Source: Bacillus timonensis (GTDB lineage: Bacteria > Bacillota > Bacilli > Bacillales > Bacillaceae_L). Taken from it: a stretch of 64,000 bases of DNA. Below the pieces are notes generated by a model. It had not been told where the DNA came from, searched no databases, and saw only the letters and a list, made by a program, of their open reading frames with translations. Both the position numbers and the translations under genes were made by a program. Shown here piece by piece: positions 7,750 to 16,120 of the stretch (positions are counted from its first letter, which is position 1; the number at the start of each line of letters is the position of its first letter). The stretch covers positions 1-64,000 of the forward strand of contig NZ_SLUB01000016.1 in NCBI RefSeq assembly GCF_004799755.1. The letters are read 5' to 3'.

Positions 7750-7821
7750 GCCGATTAGACGACTAAAGGCATCTATCATGCTGATAATTAGAAAAATTAT
7801 CAGAGGGTAGATGTCTTTTTT
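7750..7821 (+). promoter_or_regulatory. 25-nt conserved hairpin overlapping a terminator, copy 2
   Basis: Bases 7750-7774 repeat 5577-5601 exactly. AAAGGCATCTA (7765-7775) pairs with TAGATGTCTTT (7808-7818) before a T-run, and an inner stem TGATAATT/AATTATCA lies in between. As in copy 1, the 21-nt hairpin and the terminator share the AAAGGC segment. It lies directly upstream of metN. Confidence 0.6.
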
Positions 7822-7840
7822 AGATAAAGGGGGAGTACCA

Positions 7841-8866
7841 TTGATAAAGTTTGATAAAGTAAATAAAGTTTTCGGAACGGCCGAGAGGAAGGTTCAAGCT
7901 GTCAAAGATGTCTCTTTAACAATCCATAAAGGAGAAATCTTTGGAATTATAGGTTTTAGTGGTGCCGGGAAAAGCACATTGCTTAGAATGGTGAATTTAT
8001 TAGAACGCCCAACCTCTGGAAGGATCATTATCAATGATAAAGAAATCAGTACTATTTCCAAAACAGATTTAAGGAAACTGAGAAGTCGAATCGGGATGGT
8101 TTTTCAGTCTTTTAATCTGTTATCTTCGCGAAATGTTGAAGGTAATATTGCTTATCCTTTAAAGCTAGCAAAGGTCCCAAAGGCTGAAAGAGACAGGCGG
8201 GTGAAAGAACTACTGCAATTTGTTGGGTTGGAGGACAAAGCCGCTAAATATCCAGAGCAATTATCAGGTGGCCAAAAACAACGAGTAGGGATTGCAAGAG
8301 CACTTGCAACATCGCCTGATATTTTAATATGTGATGAAGCAACCTCTGCATTGGATCCAGAAACAACCGAAGAAATCCTGAATTTATTAAGAAAGGTAAA
8401 TAAGGAGTATAATATCACAATTTTGTTAATTACACATGAAATGCATGTGATTCGAAGTATCTGTAGCCGAGTTGCTGTAATGGAGGGGGGAAAGGTGATT
8501 GAGCAAGGTAATGTATACGACCTCTTTTCAAATCCAAAATCAAGAATGACTAAAACCTTCATTAGTTCTATTTTGAATGACCAACTTTCTCATAGATTGT
8601 ATGAACAGCTGCAAAAAGAACATACTGGAAATTTCTATCGATTAATATTTACGGGAAATGTATCAAGTAGACCAGTTATCTCTCAAATATCCAAAAAATA
8701 CAATCTGGATTTTAATATTATGTATGGTAGCATTCATGAAATTCAGGATCAACTGTTTGGTAATCTCATTGTAGAACTAATAGGATTAGATTCGGTTGTA
8801 AAAAAAGCGGTAGCTGAGCTAAAAGAAATAGTAGAAGTGAGTGAGGTGCTAGTCAATGAAGGTTGA
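7841..8866 (+). CDS. metN: Methionine ABC transporter ATPase MetN
   Basis: The 341-residue ATPase has Walker A (GFSGAGKST), a Q-loop (VFQSFNLL), the signature LSGGQKQR, and Walker B (ILICDEATSALD). A C-terminal NIL domain (about residues 265-340) is typical of MetN and senses methionine in the family. The start is TTG 7841, eight bases after AAAGGGGGAG; the upstream in-frame ATG at 7811 lies inside the terminator 3' arm and is unlikely. It forms metNIQ with the next two genes and overlaps metI by 11 bases. The import substrate is methionine or a related sulfur compound. Confidence 0.93.
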   Translation: MIKFDKVNKVFGTAERKVQAVKDVSLTIHKGEIFGIIGFSGAGKSTLLRMVNLLERPTSGRIIINDKEISTISKTDLRKLRSRIGMVFQSFNLLSSRNVEGNIAYPLKLAKVPKAERDRRVKELLQFVGLEDKAAKYPEQLSGGQKQRVGIARALATSPDILICDEATSALDPETTEEILNLLRKVNKEYNITILLITHEMHVIRSICSRVAVMEGGKVIEQGNVYDLFSNPKSRMTKTFISSILNDQLSHRLYEQLQKEHTGNFYRLIFTGNVSSRPVISQISKKYNLDFNIMYGSIHEIQDQLFGNLIVELIGLDSVVKKAVAELKEIVEVSEVLVNEG

Positions 8867-9518
8867 TTGGACCACATTTTGGCCAAAAATAGTAGTAGCT
8901 CTGGGTGAAACCATTTCGATGGTGCTCCTTACTTTGGTTATCGCAAGTATCGTTGGGCTTGCTGTTGGACTATTATTCTTTGTTACACGAGAAGGGAATA
9001 TTTTAGAAAACAAAATTGTTTTTACGATCTTAAATATATTAGTTAACGTAATTAGGCCTATTCCATTTATTATTTTACTTGTGGCCGTTAGTCCAATGAC
9101 GCGTGCTTTAGTAGGGACAACGGTTGGAACCGCTGCTGCGGTATTTCCAATGAGTATTGCTGCATCATTCGCAATCGCGCGGGTTGTTGAAAACAATCTT
9201 GTTTCGATAGATCCTGGGGTCATTGAAGCGGCGCAGGCAATGGGGGCTAGTCCAACGAAAATTGTCTTCACCGTCCTGATACCGGAAGCTTTAGGTCCTC
9301 TTATTTTGGGACTTACGTTTATTACAGTTGCCCTAATTGACTTTTCGGCTATGGCGGGAACTGTTGGTGGAGGTGGATTAGGGGCAATTGCTATGAGTTA
9401 TGGATACCAGCGGTTTGATACCACAGTTATGGTGGTCACGATTGTTATTTTAATTATATTAGCCCAGGGGGCACAATTCGTTGGGAATTTTCTATCGCGA
9501 TTTTTTTTACGACGATAA
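8856..9518 (+). CDS. metI: Methionine ABC transporter permease MetI
   Basis: The 220-residue inner-membrane permease has about five hydrophobic segments and the EAA-loop signature IEAAQAMGASPTKIVFTVLIPEA that contacts the ATPase. Size and sequence are typical of MetI/MetP. The gene overlaps the end of metN by 11 bases and is followed by metQ after 27 bases, so the three are co-transcribed. The N-terminus MKVDWTTFWPKIVVALGETI is normal for the family. Confidence 0.93.
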   Translation: MKVDWTTFWPKIVVALGETISMVLLTLVIASIVGLAVGLLFFVTREGNILENKIVFTILNILVNVIRPIPFIILLVAVSPMTRALVGTTVGTAAAVFPMSIAASFAIARVVENNLVSIDPGVIEAAQAMGASPTKIVFTVLIPEALGPLILGLTFITVALIDFSAMAGTVGGGGLGAIAMSYGYQRFDTTVMVVTIVILIILAQGAQFVGNFLSRFFLRR

Positions 9519-9545
9519 AAGGGACATTGAAAGGGGATGAAAGGC

Positions 9546-10421
9546 ATGAAAAAACGATTATACTTTTTATTTTATATGATTATTGCTTTGAATATCATTA
9601 CAGCTTGTGGAACAAATATCTCTTCAGGTGGAAATAAAGATAGTAATGCAGTCAAGATAGGTGTTTCTAGCACGGATGGACCCGTTTGGGACTTATTGAA
9701 AGAAAAAGCAAAGGCAGAAGGAATTGATATAGAAATAGTAGAGATAGTAGATTGGCAATTGCCGAATGATGCTTTAGTCAACGGTGAAATCGATATGAAT
9801 GCCTTTCAGCATTTGGCATTTTTGAGTCAATATAATGTACAAAGAGGTGCGAATCTTGTCCCGATAGGCTCTACATTTATTGGACCTAAAGCGCTATTCT
9901 CTGAAAAATACGATAAAATTTCTGAAATACCAAATGGTGCAAGTGTTGCCATTTCTAATGACCCCGCCAATATGGGGCTAGATTTAAAGCTGCTTGAATC
10001 AGCAGGTTTGATTGAATTGAAGGATGGGGTTGGTATTTTTGGAACGCCAGAAGATATTACAAAAAATCCAAAACAATTAAAAATGAATGAGATGGATGCT
10101 CAGCAAACACCACGAACCTTGCAAGATGTTGCACTTGCAGCGATATATATTAGTATAGCTGGTAGGGCAGGAATTGATATGGAGAATATTTTGTATGAAA
10201 ATGATCCACTTAGTATGGATGGATTACCATATGCGAATGTATTTGCGGTACGATCTGAGGACACGGAAAATAAAACCTATAAAAAGATTGCATCGCTCAT
10301 TCAAGACCCGGAAATAAAACAGGCCTATAGTGATGATACAGGAGGCTTAGGAGAAATTATTGACGTTCCACTGGACGATCTTCAAAAAACCCTGGATAGG
10401 TTAACCGGACAGAAAAAGTAA
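9546..10421 (+). CDS. metQ: Methionine-binding lipoprotein MetQ
   Basis: This 291-residue NlpA-family solute-binding lipoprotein has a signal peptide and lipobox (IITAC, lipidated Cys21). Family landmarks are VDWQLPNDALVNGEIDMNAFQH, GSTFIGPKALFSEKY, and SVAISNDPANMGLDLKLLE. ATG 9546 is chosen because GAAAGGGG lies nine bases upstream; the ATG at 9537 overlaps that site. It would deliver methionine to MetI/MetN. A terminator follows at 10471-10500, closing the riboswitch-headed cluster. Confidence 0.92.
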   Translation: MKKRLYFLFYMIIALNIITACGTNISSGGNKDSNAVKIGVSSTDGPVWDLLKEKAKAEGIDIEIVEIVDWQLPNDALVNGEIDMNAFQHLAFLSQYNVQRGANLVPIGSTFIGPKALFSEKYDKISEIPNGASVAISNDPANMGLDLKLLESAGLIELKDGVGIFGTPEDITKNPKQLKMNEMDAQQTPRTLQDVALAAIYISIAGRAGIDMENILYENDPLSMDGLPYANVFAVRSEDTENKTYKKIASLIQDPEIKQAYSDDTGGLGEIIDVPLDDLQKTLDRLTGQKK

Positions 10422-10470
10422 ATCTAGAAAACTTCTTACTTTCAATTATATAGTAGTGAAAAAGTTAAGA

Positions 10471-10500
10471 TAAGCCTTCGAAATCAATGGAGGCTTTTTT
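10471..10500 (+). terminator. Terminator after metQ
   Basis: AAGCCT and AGGCTT pair around an 18-base loop region, followed by six T. Confidence 0.65.
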
Positions 10501-10574
10501 GACTTAAGTTAGGAGGAATGCAGTACCAACATGTTGAATATAGTGTGTAAAAGCCAAATGAAGGGGGAGCGATG

Positions 10575-11393
10575 ATGAGTTTTATCGAAGGAAAATATAT
10601 TGAAGTTGATTCAGGGGTAGAATTATTCGTTCAAGATGTAGGGGAAGGGGAGCCTATTGTTTTCATCCCGGGTTTTACATTTACAGCTGAGGTTTTTTCA
10701 AAGCAAATAGACTATTTTTCAAAAACGAACAGAGTCATCGTGATTGATCCAAGAAGTCACGGAAGATCGACTATCACTCTTCATGGAAATGATTATGTCA
10801 CACACGGTTCTGATTTAGCTTCTGTTCTCCACACGTTAGAGGTAAAAAATGCAACTCTTGTTGGTTGGTCATTTGGGTGTTTTACAGTTTGGGAGTACGT
10901 GAAGCAGAATGGCTTTGATCGTATTAAATCCTTAGTACTTGTTGATATGCCACCCAAATCCTTATCTGTCAATGATGACTGGGTCGAAGGAAAGCTAGAT
11001 GATATTGCAGGCATTTACAATGCTTATTTACGAAATCCAGCAGGACATCGTGAGTTCATAACCAGCTATATTACTCAAGTCATGGTGCAAAGAGAACTTG
11101 AGAGAGAAGAATTAACCTGGCTAGTAGAGCAATCATTAAAAACGCCATATTACATCGCAGGTAATTTGTTTGCATCAGGTATGTTTTCTGATTATCGTGA
11201 GGAAGCAAAAAAGGCAAGTAAAGCTGTCCCTACTTTAACGATTGTCGCAGAGCACTGGGCTGATATTGCCAAAAGGTCCACAAACCAACTGACTCCCGAA
11301 TCTCAAGTGAAGGTCCTTGGAGGACATATGATGTTTTGGGAGCATAATGAAAAATTTAATGAAATGGTCAAAGCCTTTTTGAATGAAAATTAG
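10575..11393 (+). CDS. Alpha/beta-fold hydrolase
   Basis: The 272-residue protein is a classic alpha/beta hydrolase: strand/oxyanion region IVFIPGFTFTAEVFSKQ, DPRSHGRS, nucleophile elbow GWSFGC (serine in the middle), and C-terminal GGHMMFWEH supplying the histidine. The catalytic acid is probably in the TIVAEHWAD region. The substrate is unknown; similar proteins act as esterases or cofactor-free haloperoxidase-like enzymes. ATG 10575 sits five bases after GGGGGAG; ATG 10572 is also possible. It is a single gene between terminators, though its position right after metQ could reflect a link to sulfur metabolism. Confidence 0.82.
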   Translation: MSFIEGKYIEVDSGVELFVQDVGEGEPIVFIPGFTFTAEVFSKQIDYFSKTNRVIVIDPRSHGRSTITLHGNDYVTHGSDLASVLHTLEVKNATLVGWSFGCFTVWEYVKQNGFDRIKSLVLVDMPPKSLSVNDDWVEGKLDDIAGIYNAYLRNPAGHREFITSYITQVMVQRELEREELTWLVEQSLKTPYYIAGNLFASGMFSDYREEAKKASKAVPTLTIVAEHWADIAKRSTNQLTPESQVKVLGGHMMFWEHNEKFNEMVKAFLNEN

Positions 11394-11401
11394 GTAACAA
11401 A

Positions 11402-11430
11402 GGAGCCACAGGGACGGTTCCTGTGGCTCC
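11402..11430. repeat. Dispersed GGGACGG palindrome, copy 1
   Basis: GGAGCCACAGG and CCTGTGGCTCC form a perfect 11-bp stem around GACGGTT. It shares the core GGGACGGTTCCTGTG with 12771-12797 and 16994-17016. Confidence 0.75.
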
Positions 11431-11556
11431 GTTCAACTGCATTGTACACGGGCGCTCTTCATCAGTTCACTCATAACTCCTAAGCCTATCATACTCTATA
11501 AAAGAGAGGGATGAAAGGAAGCGAAACATGTTGGAAGCTTTATAAGGTCTAAAAGA

Positions 11557-11593
11557 CTGAGCCAATAGTCATTGGTCCATGATCTATTGGCTC
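11557..11593 (-). terminator. Terminator of the butanediol dehydrogenase gene
   Basis: TGAGCCAATAG and CTATTGGCTCA form an 11-bp stem. Read on the minus strand it ends with GTCTTTTAG. Confidence 0.6.
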
Positions 11594-11605
11594 ATTCATC
11601 ACAAC

Positions 11606-12655
11606 TTATTCAGCTTTCACTAGGATTTTAATGTGATTTCTTTCTTTAAGAAGACCTTCGAATCCTTCAGTGACGACATCATCAAGTGTTATACGTTTTG
11701 TTACTAGTTTTTCAGCTGGAAAATATCCTTTTGCCATTAGGCTAATAACGGCTGGGAATACATCTCGATATCCGATAATGCCTGTTACTGTACGCTCTTT
11801 CATCACGATATTTTGGGGATGGATAGAAGCCTCTGTTTCAAAAATGCTGACAATCATGGTTTCACCGTTGAATTTTGTAGAGTTGATGGCTTGGACTAAG
11901 ACAGGTGGCACACCTGTAACTTCATAAGCTACATCGACTCCGCCACTTGAAAGTTGTTGAATTTGCTCTACGACATCACCGTTATGTGGATTTATGCCAA
12001 TTGCCCCTAGTTCTTCAGCTTTTTGTCTTCGTTGCTCCGAAAGCTCGACTGCATAGATTTCGGTTGCGCCAGCAGCCTTGAGAGCCTCGATCACTAATAA
12101 ACCGATTGGACCTGTTCCAAATACTGCAGCTTTATCACCAACCTGTAGCTTGCTTTGTTTCACCGCATGAAGGGCAACAGCTGCTGGTTCAACAAGTGCT
12201 CCTTGTTCATAGGATACTGTTTCAGGTAGCTTATGTAACATATGCTCAGGAACCGAAGCGAATTCAGAAAATCCGCCCCCGCCTCCAGAGAGACCATAGA
12301 ATCCCATTTTATCGCAAAGGTTATATTTCCCTTGTTTACAAGCTTCACATTCCCCACAAGAATAGATTGGCTCAACTGCAACACGGTCACCAACCTGGAC
12401 TCTAGTTACACCTTCACCAATTTCAACAACTTGGCCTGAGAACTCGTGTCCCATTACAATTGGTGCTTTATCCCCTGTAAGCGGATGTGGTGTTTCAGCC
12501 GGAATAAAGATAGGTCCAACTGTATATTCGTGTAAATCACTTCCACAGATTCCACACCACTCTACTTTGAGTTTTACCTCTCCTTTTTTTGCTGTTGGTT
12601 CTGCAATTTTTTCTAAACGTAAATCTTTTGCCTTGTACCATCTAAGAGCTTTCAT
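11606..12655 (-). CDS. bdhA: Zinc-dependent alcohol dehydrogenase, (R,R)-butanediol dehydrogenase-like
   Basis: The 349-residue medium-chain dehydrogenase has the catalytic zinc site (WCGICGSDLHE and GHEFSG), the structural zinc cysteines (CGECEACKQGKYNLC), and the NAD-binding GTGPIGLL. The insert PIFIPAETPHPLTG after the first zinc cysteine is characteristic of BdhA, which interconverts acetoin and 2,3-butanediol with NAD(H). ATG 12655 is preferred, with AAAGG upstream; a TTG at 12664 is in frame. A perfect Rex-type operator at 12750-12767 lies about 95 bases upstream, consistent with NADH-responsive fermentative control. Exact substrate not proven. Confidence 0.85.
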   Translation of the reverse strand: MKALRWYKAKDLRLEKIAEPTAKKGEVKLKVEWCGICGSDLHEYTVGPIFIPAETPHPLTGDKAPIVMGHEFSGQVVEIGEGVTRVQVGDRVAVEPIYSCGECEACKQGKYNLCDKMGFYGLSGGGGGFSEFASVPEHMLHKLPETVSYEQGALVEPAAVALHAVKQSKLQVGDKAAVFGTGPIGLLVIEALKAAGATEIYAVELSEQRRQKAEELGAIGINPHNGDVVEQIQQLSSGGVDVAYEVTGVPPVLVQAINSTKFNGETMIVSIFETEASIHPQNIVMKERTVTGIIGYRDVFPAVISLMAKGYFPAEKLVTKRITLDDVVTEGFEGLLKERNHIKILVKAE

Positions 12656-12749
12656 GATCCTCAACCTTTCAAAATAGAATAGTAGATTCTCAAATACAAT
12701 ATCAGCATAGCATTCATTTTAAGAAAAAAATGAAAAGAGTTTTAAAACT

Positions 12750-12767
12750 TTGTGAACTTTTTCACAA
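12750..12767. promoter_or_regulatory. Rex (redox repressor) operator
   Basis: TTGTGAACTTTTTCACAA is a perfect palindrome in both arms and matches the 18-bp consensus TTGTGAAWWWWTTCACAA for Rex in Bacillaceae, except C at the first spacer position. It lies upstream of the butanediol-dehydrogenase-like gene. Confidence 0.8.
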
Positions 12768-12770
12768 AGT

Positions 12771-12797
12771 GACCAAAGGGACGGTTCCTGTGGTTCC
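12771..12797. repeat. Dispersed GGGACGG palindrome, copy 2
   Basis: It contains AAAGGGACGGTTCCTGTGG and then TTCC. It is adjacent to the Rex site. Confidence 0.65.
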
Positions 12798-12877
12798 ATT
12801 TGGTGGTTTTGTTTTAAATCGGATAAATGAAACATATTAAAATGAAATTACGTCTAAAAATAAAAAAGGGGTGCTCC

Positions 12878-13397
12878 ATGCGTATTTTAGCTCGCGTCGT
12901 TCTGTTAGCCTGTTCATTTTTATTTTTAGTAGTAACTAGCGTTTCGGCCACAAGCTGGGCGGAATTAGAGCTACAAGAGGTACTCGAACGTGCAGAAGTA
13001 ATTGTGATGGGGCAGTATGACTTTTCCAGCAAGCCGAAACGCGGTGAGTCCGTTAACGGTAGGTATTGATCCTTATGATGTAGGTTGGGCAGAGGAATTC
13101 CAAGATATGGGTGGCGCTTTTCTTTTGTTTTTAGAAGAAAACGAGAACGGTAAATTACTTCTTCCGGTAGGTGGACCGAATGGCATGATAGAAGTGATTG
13201 ACGGAAAAGTTGATGAGCGGGATGATGAAAGAAGGACTTTTTTCGAAGAGTTTTTAAACGAAAATCCGACAAAAACATTCGAAATAACAAATGTCGAACA
13301 AAATGATAAGCTAAACGTTCCCTTATTTTTAATTGTAGCCGCTATTGTCCTTATATTCATTCTACTATATCTGAAAAAGAGAAAGTCAATCCAATAA
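12878..13397 (+). pseudogene. Degraded gene for a secreted/membrane protein (internal deletion and frame break)
   Basis: The 5' part starts at ATG 12878 (AAGGGG upstream). It encodes a signal peptide (MRILARVVLLACSFLFLVV, then TSVSA) and ELQEVLERAEVIVMGQYDFSSKP, then stops at 13067-13069. The 3' part, in another frame, begins near 13045 with TVGIDPYDVGWAEEFQDMGG and ends with a transmembrane helix plus KKRKS. Together they look like one gene for an exported, C-terminally anchored protein whose middle is missing. The two halves overlap at the AAACGCGGTGAGTCCGTTAACGG junction region, where the deletion probably lies. Original function unknown. Confidence 0.6.
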
Positions 13398-13458
13398 TCC
13401 TCTCCTCATATCGAAAAGTAACGGATTCGAGTTAAAAATAGGAAATAGCCAGCAAACA

Positions 13459-13487
13459 AACGTTTAGAATTTTTCTAAGCGTTTTTT
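13459..13487 (+). terminator. Terminator after degraded gene
   Basis: AACGTTTAGAA pairs with TTCTAAGCGTT (one G-T pair) around TTT, followed by a T-run. Confidence 0.8.
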
Positions 13488-13523
13488 CCTTTGGGAACAA
13501 TTCATTTATAGGAGTGATTAATT

Positions 13524-13577
13524 ATGAAAAAGTTCCTAATAATAACGGTATTGAGTTCTCCTGATCGTGAAAAGTGA
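13524..13577 (+). pseudogene. Truncated ORF with signal-peptide start
   Basis: After GGAGTGATTA an ATG reads MKKFLIITVLSSPDREK and stops. It looks like the start of a secreted protein gene cut a few codons in. No continuation was recognised in the 120 bases before the next gene. Confidence 0.35.
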
Positions 13578-13695
13578 ATATTTCGAATTAAAAAGGAAGA
13601 TTCTAGTGCAGGAGGGGTATCCACTGTAATAAGTCAAGGAATCCATAAGTGTTCCACTTTTTTAGAAAATAAACTATACAAAGGAGATGATTGCA

Positions 13696-14319
13696 TTGGC
13701 TATGTTTATCGGCTTAATCAGTTTTGTAGGAATGATTATATTTCTTATCTTAGGTATTGTTGGGGCAATAAGGAAGTCTAAGAATACTAAGAGGAACTTT
13801 ATTATAACAGGTGTATGTTTTGTATTGTTTATTGCTGCCCTATCATTAGGCGGTGATTCATCTGAAACTGACCAAGCAGAATCCCCAATAACAGAAACAG
13901 AAGAAAATGACGAAGTTGAGCAAGAAGAACCGACAGAAAAGGAAGCAGTACCTGATGTTGAAAAGGAAGAAGAACCAGTAAAAGAAGAACCGGAACAACC
14001 TAAAGAAGAAGTGAAAGAAGAACCTCAATTAACAGTTTCACAACAAAATGCAATTCGTCATGCCGAAAACTATATTTCAACAATGCCATTCTCAAAGACA
14101 GGTCTCATAGAACAATTAGAATATGAAGGATATTCCACAGAGGATGCCACTTATGCAGTTGATCATATTGACGTAGATTGGAGAGAACAAGCGGTGAAGC
14201 ATGCCAAAAATTACAATGACACAATGCCAATGTCAAGGCAAGGTTTAATTGACCAATTAATGTTTGAAGGGCACAGCCAAGAGGATGCGACATATGCAGC
14301 TGACCAAATAGGACTATAA
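13696..14319 (+). CDS. Membrane protein with two Ltp (host cell surface-exposed lipoprotein) domains
   Basis: The 207-residue product has two N-terminal transmembrane helices (about residues 3-23 and 33-52). A strongly acidic Glu/Pro linker (about 58-113) follows, then two tandem copies of about 40 residues (about 119-158 and 165-207). Each contains A-x-x-HA-x-NY-x-x-TMP-x-S-x-x-GLI-x-QL-x-x-EG and EDATYA. These match the Ltp family, known from a Streptococcus thermophilus phage lipoprotein that blocks DNA injection but also common in non-phage genes. TTG 13696 sits nine bases after AAGGAG. Function here is unknown; unlike the phage protein it lacks a lipobox. Confidence 0.7.
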   Translation: MAMFIGLISFVGMIIFLILGIVGAIRKSKNTKRNFIITGVCFVLFIAALSLGGDSSETDQAESPITETEENDEVEQEEPTEKEAVPDVEKEEEPVKEEPEQPKEEVKEEPQLTVSQQNAIRHAENYISTMPFSKTGLIEQLEYEGYSTEDATYAVDHIDVDWREQAVKHAKNYNDTMPMSRQGLIDQLMFEGHSQEDATYAADQIGL

Positions 14320-14376
14320 AAATTAAAGAAGAGGGATATTTTTAAGTTTGCTCTTCGGTTTACAACTGATAAAAAT

Positions 14377-14403
14377 TAAAGCAGAGGCTAATTCCCTCTG
14401 CTT
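14377..14403. terminator. Bidirectional terminator
   Basis: AAAGCAGAGG and CCTCTGCTTT pair around a short loop, between the Ltp gene and the convergent ABC permease gene. Confidence 0.7.
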
Positions 14404-14472
14404 TGTAGTATTCTTATTATCCTCAAATACAATTTATCTTTAATGATAACTAAATGTTGGGTTGGTGAATCA

Positions 14473-16119
14473 TTACTCCACTTTTTCCCACGAAACATTG
14501 AAAACTTTTCTCCAGAGTAAAGTCAAAATTAGTACCGCTAGGACAAGATAAATATAGAGTCCATATGGGAAAAGCATACTGATGATATGTAGACCTGCAA
14601 AGACACCAGCTACTAACATCAGCATAAAAATAATAACTCCATTGCCCGAACTATAAGTTTCAAACGACCTTGAAAAAGGGAGAGACTTTTCCAAAATAGC
14701 AAAACAAATAACTGCATAGATCACCGCACTAACAAAGACAAGTATCAGGTCAGGAATAATTCTTACACCATAAATAGGAATATACACGATACAGAGTATG
14801 AAAAAAATGGGTACATATAGATTTACAATAAAAGCCTTTATCGTTCCACTAAAAACGGGTTTTAGGTTTTTTAATGGTGTGAGTTTGTAGATCCAAGCTC
14901 CTTTATGTGCTCCTGAGTACTTAAGTGTAATGAGGACGGTGGGCATCATCAACAAGCTAAAATAGATATTCAAATAAGATTTGCCTTCTCTAAGAAGGTT
15001 AAAAGACTCCCAACTGAAATCATCCATAAATGTGAATAAAAAAATAAAAGGAATCACAATCGAAAATCCTAAAGAAGGATAAACTTTTAACTTAAACTCT
15101 CTTTCATTTTTAAGCATGAGACTCGAAAAATGATAGAAAACTCTCTCCTCTTTTGTAGGACAAATTAATTTTCTAAACGCTTCCGCCAGCTTAAGTTGTT
15201 TTTTCATCCTTCCTTTATTATGTTGAGAAAGCTTTTGAAGATTTCTCTCAAAAGTAGGAGTTAGCTTAGCGTAGATCCAAATCGAAACAAATGGAACAAG
15301 TATACCTAGTCCTGCTAGTAAGAAATAAAATGGTTGCGAACCACCGTTCAAGCCCAGTTCCATAATAACACCGTACCAAATAGGAAAAATAAAGACGTGC
15401 CACCATGCTGGTTCAAGGCTAATCGAAAGGTCGACGATTTCAAAGGACCTAATAAGAAGCTGGTAGCCAATCATAATCGAAAAGGACAAGCCAATTTGCA
15501 CATAATTAATAAGATCTTTGAGTTTTTCTCCATCAAAAAATTGAAGAATGATAAAATATATTAACGCCGTCAAGGCAATAATCAATAAATCTATTAAAAT
15601 GACATTAAAAAGCGCAATAAGAAAAAACACAATGCCATGTTTAAAAAGACCTGCAACGACTGAAGGGCCTGCTAAGGCAATCGTCATCAAAGATAGATAA
15701 ATCAAGATATGAGTGAGTTTCGCCGCGCTGATTGTCTTTCGATCAATTGGCTTAGGGTAGAGAATATTTCTGTCGCGAATATCAAGGAGCACTGACGAAA
15801 AATCAGAAATCATGGAGGTCATTAAGAAAAAGGTAATCAAACCAAAAACAAGGCTCATCTGAAAAACATAATTTTCCCCCATAATGGTAAAAGGAATTAA
15901 AAAGAACCCGAACAAAACATAAATCCACAAGGATAACAGATAATGATTTTTATCTTTTTTCTCCTTTTTATTATTTTGTGAGAAAATGGTCGGGACACGT
16001 CGTCGGTCCATCACGAGTTTCGCCTGGAGAATTTTTCGCATCGTTCGATAATCAATCCCAAATCTAGTAAAGCCTTTTTCAAAACGATCCAGTAGCTTTA
16101 AAGAAGGAAAGTCCTGCAT
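14473..16119 (-). CDS. ABC-type exporter permease
   Basis: The 548-residue protein is highly hydrophobic, with roughly 12 membrane segments in two blocks (about 60-270 and 340-545) separated by a basic cytoplasmic stretch (KLSQHNKGRMKKQLKLAEAF). It resembles the large ABC-2-type permeases paired with DrrA-like ATPases in Bacillus (YthP/YthQ-like). ATG 16119 follows the ATPase stop by one base, with GGTGAGG upstream, giving translational coupling. Transport direction is probably export; the substrate is unknown. The pair ends at the bidirectional terminator. Confidence 0.75.
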   Translation of the reverse strand: MQDFPSLKLLDRFEKGFTRFGIDYRTMRKILQAKLVMDRRRVPTIFSQNNKKEKKDKNHYLLSLWIYVLFGFFLIPFTIMGENYVFQMSLVFGLITFFLMTSMISDFSSVLLDIRDRNILYPKPIDRKTISAAKLTHILIYLSLMTIALAGPSVVAGLFKHGIVFFLIALFNVILIDLLIIALTALIYFIILQFFDGEKLKDLINYVQIGLSFSIMIGYQLLIRSFEIVDLSISLEPAWWHVFIFPIWYGVIMELGLNGGSQPFYFLLAGLGILVPFVSIWIYAKLTPTFERNLQKLSQHNKGRMKKQLKLAEAFRKLICPTKEERVFYHFSSLMLKNEREFKLKVYPSLGFSIVIPFIFLFTFMDDFSWESFNLLREGKSYLNIYFSLLMMPTVLITLKYSGAHKGAWIYKLTPLKNLKPVFSGTIKAFIVNLYVPIFFILCIVYIPIYGVRIIPDLILVFVSAVIYAVICFAILEKSLPFSRSFETYSSGNGVIIFMLMLVAGVFAGLHIISMLFPYGLYIYLVLAVLILTLLWRKVFNVSWEKVE

Positions 16120-16120
16120 A

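Noticed and set aside
7811-7840. MetN start at ATG 7811
   Set aside because: The ATG is in the 3' arm of the leader terminator; TTG 7841 has AAAGGGGGAG at good spacing and gives the normal MetN N-terminus.
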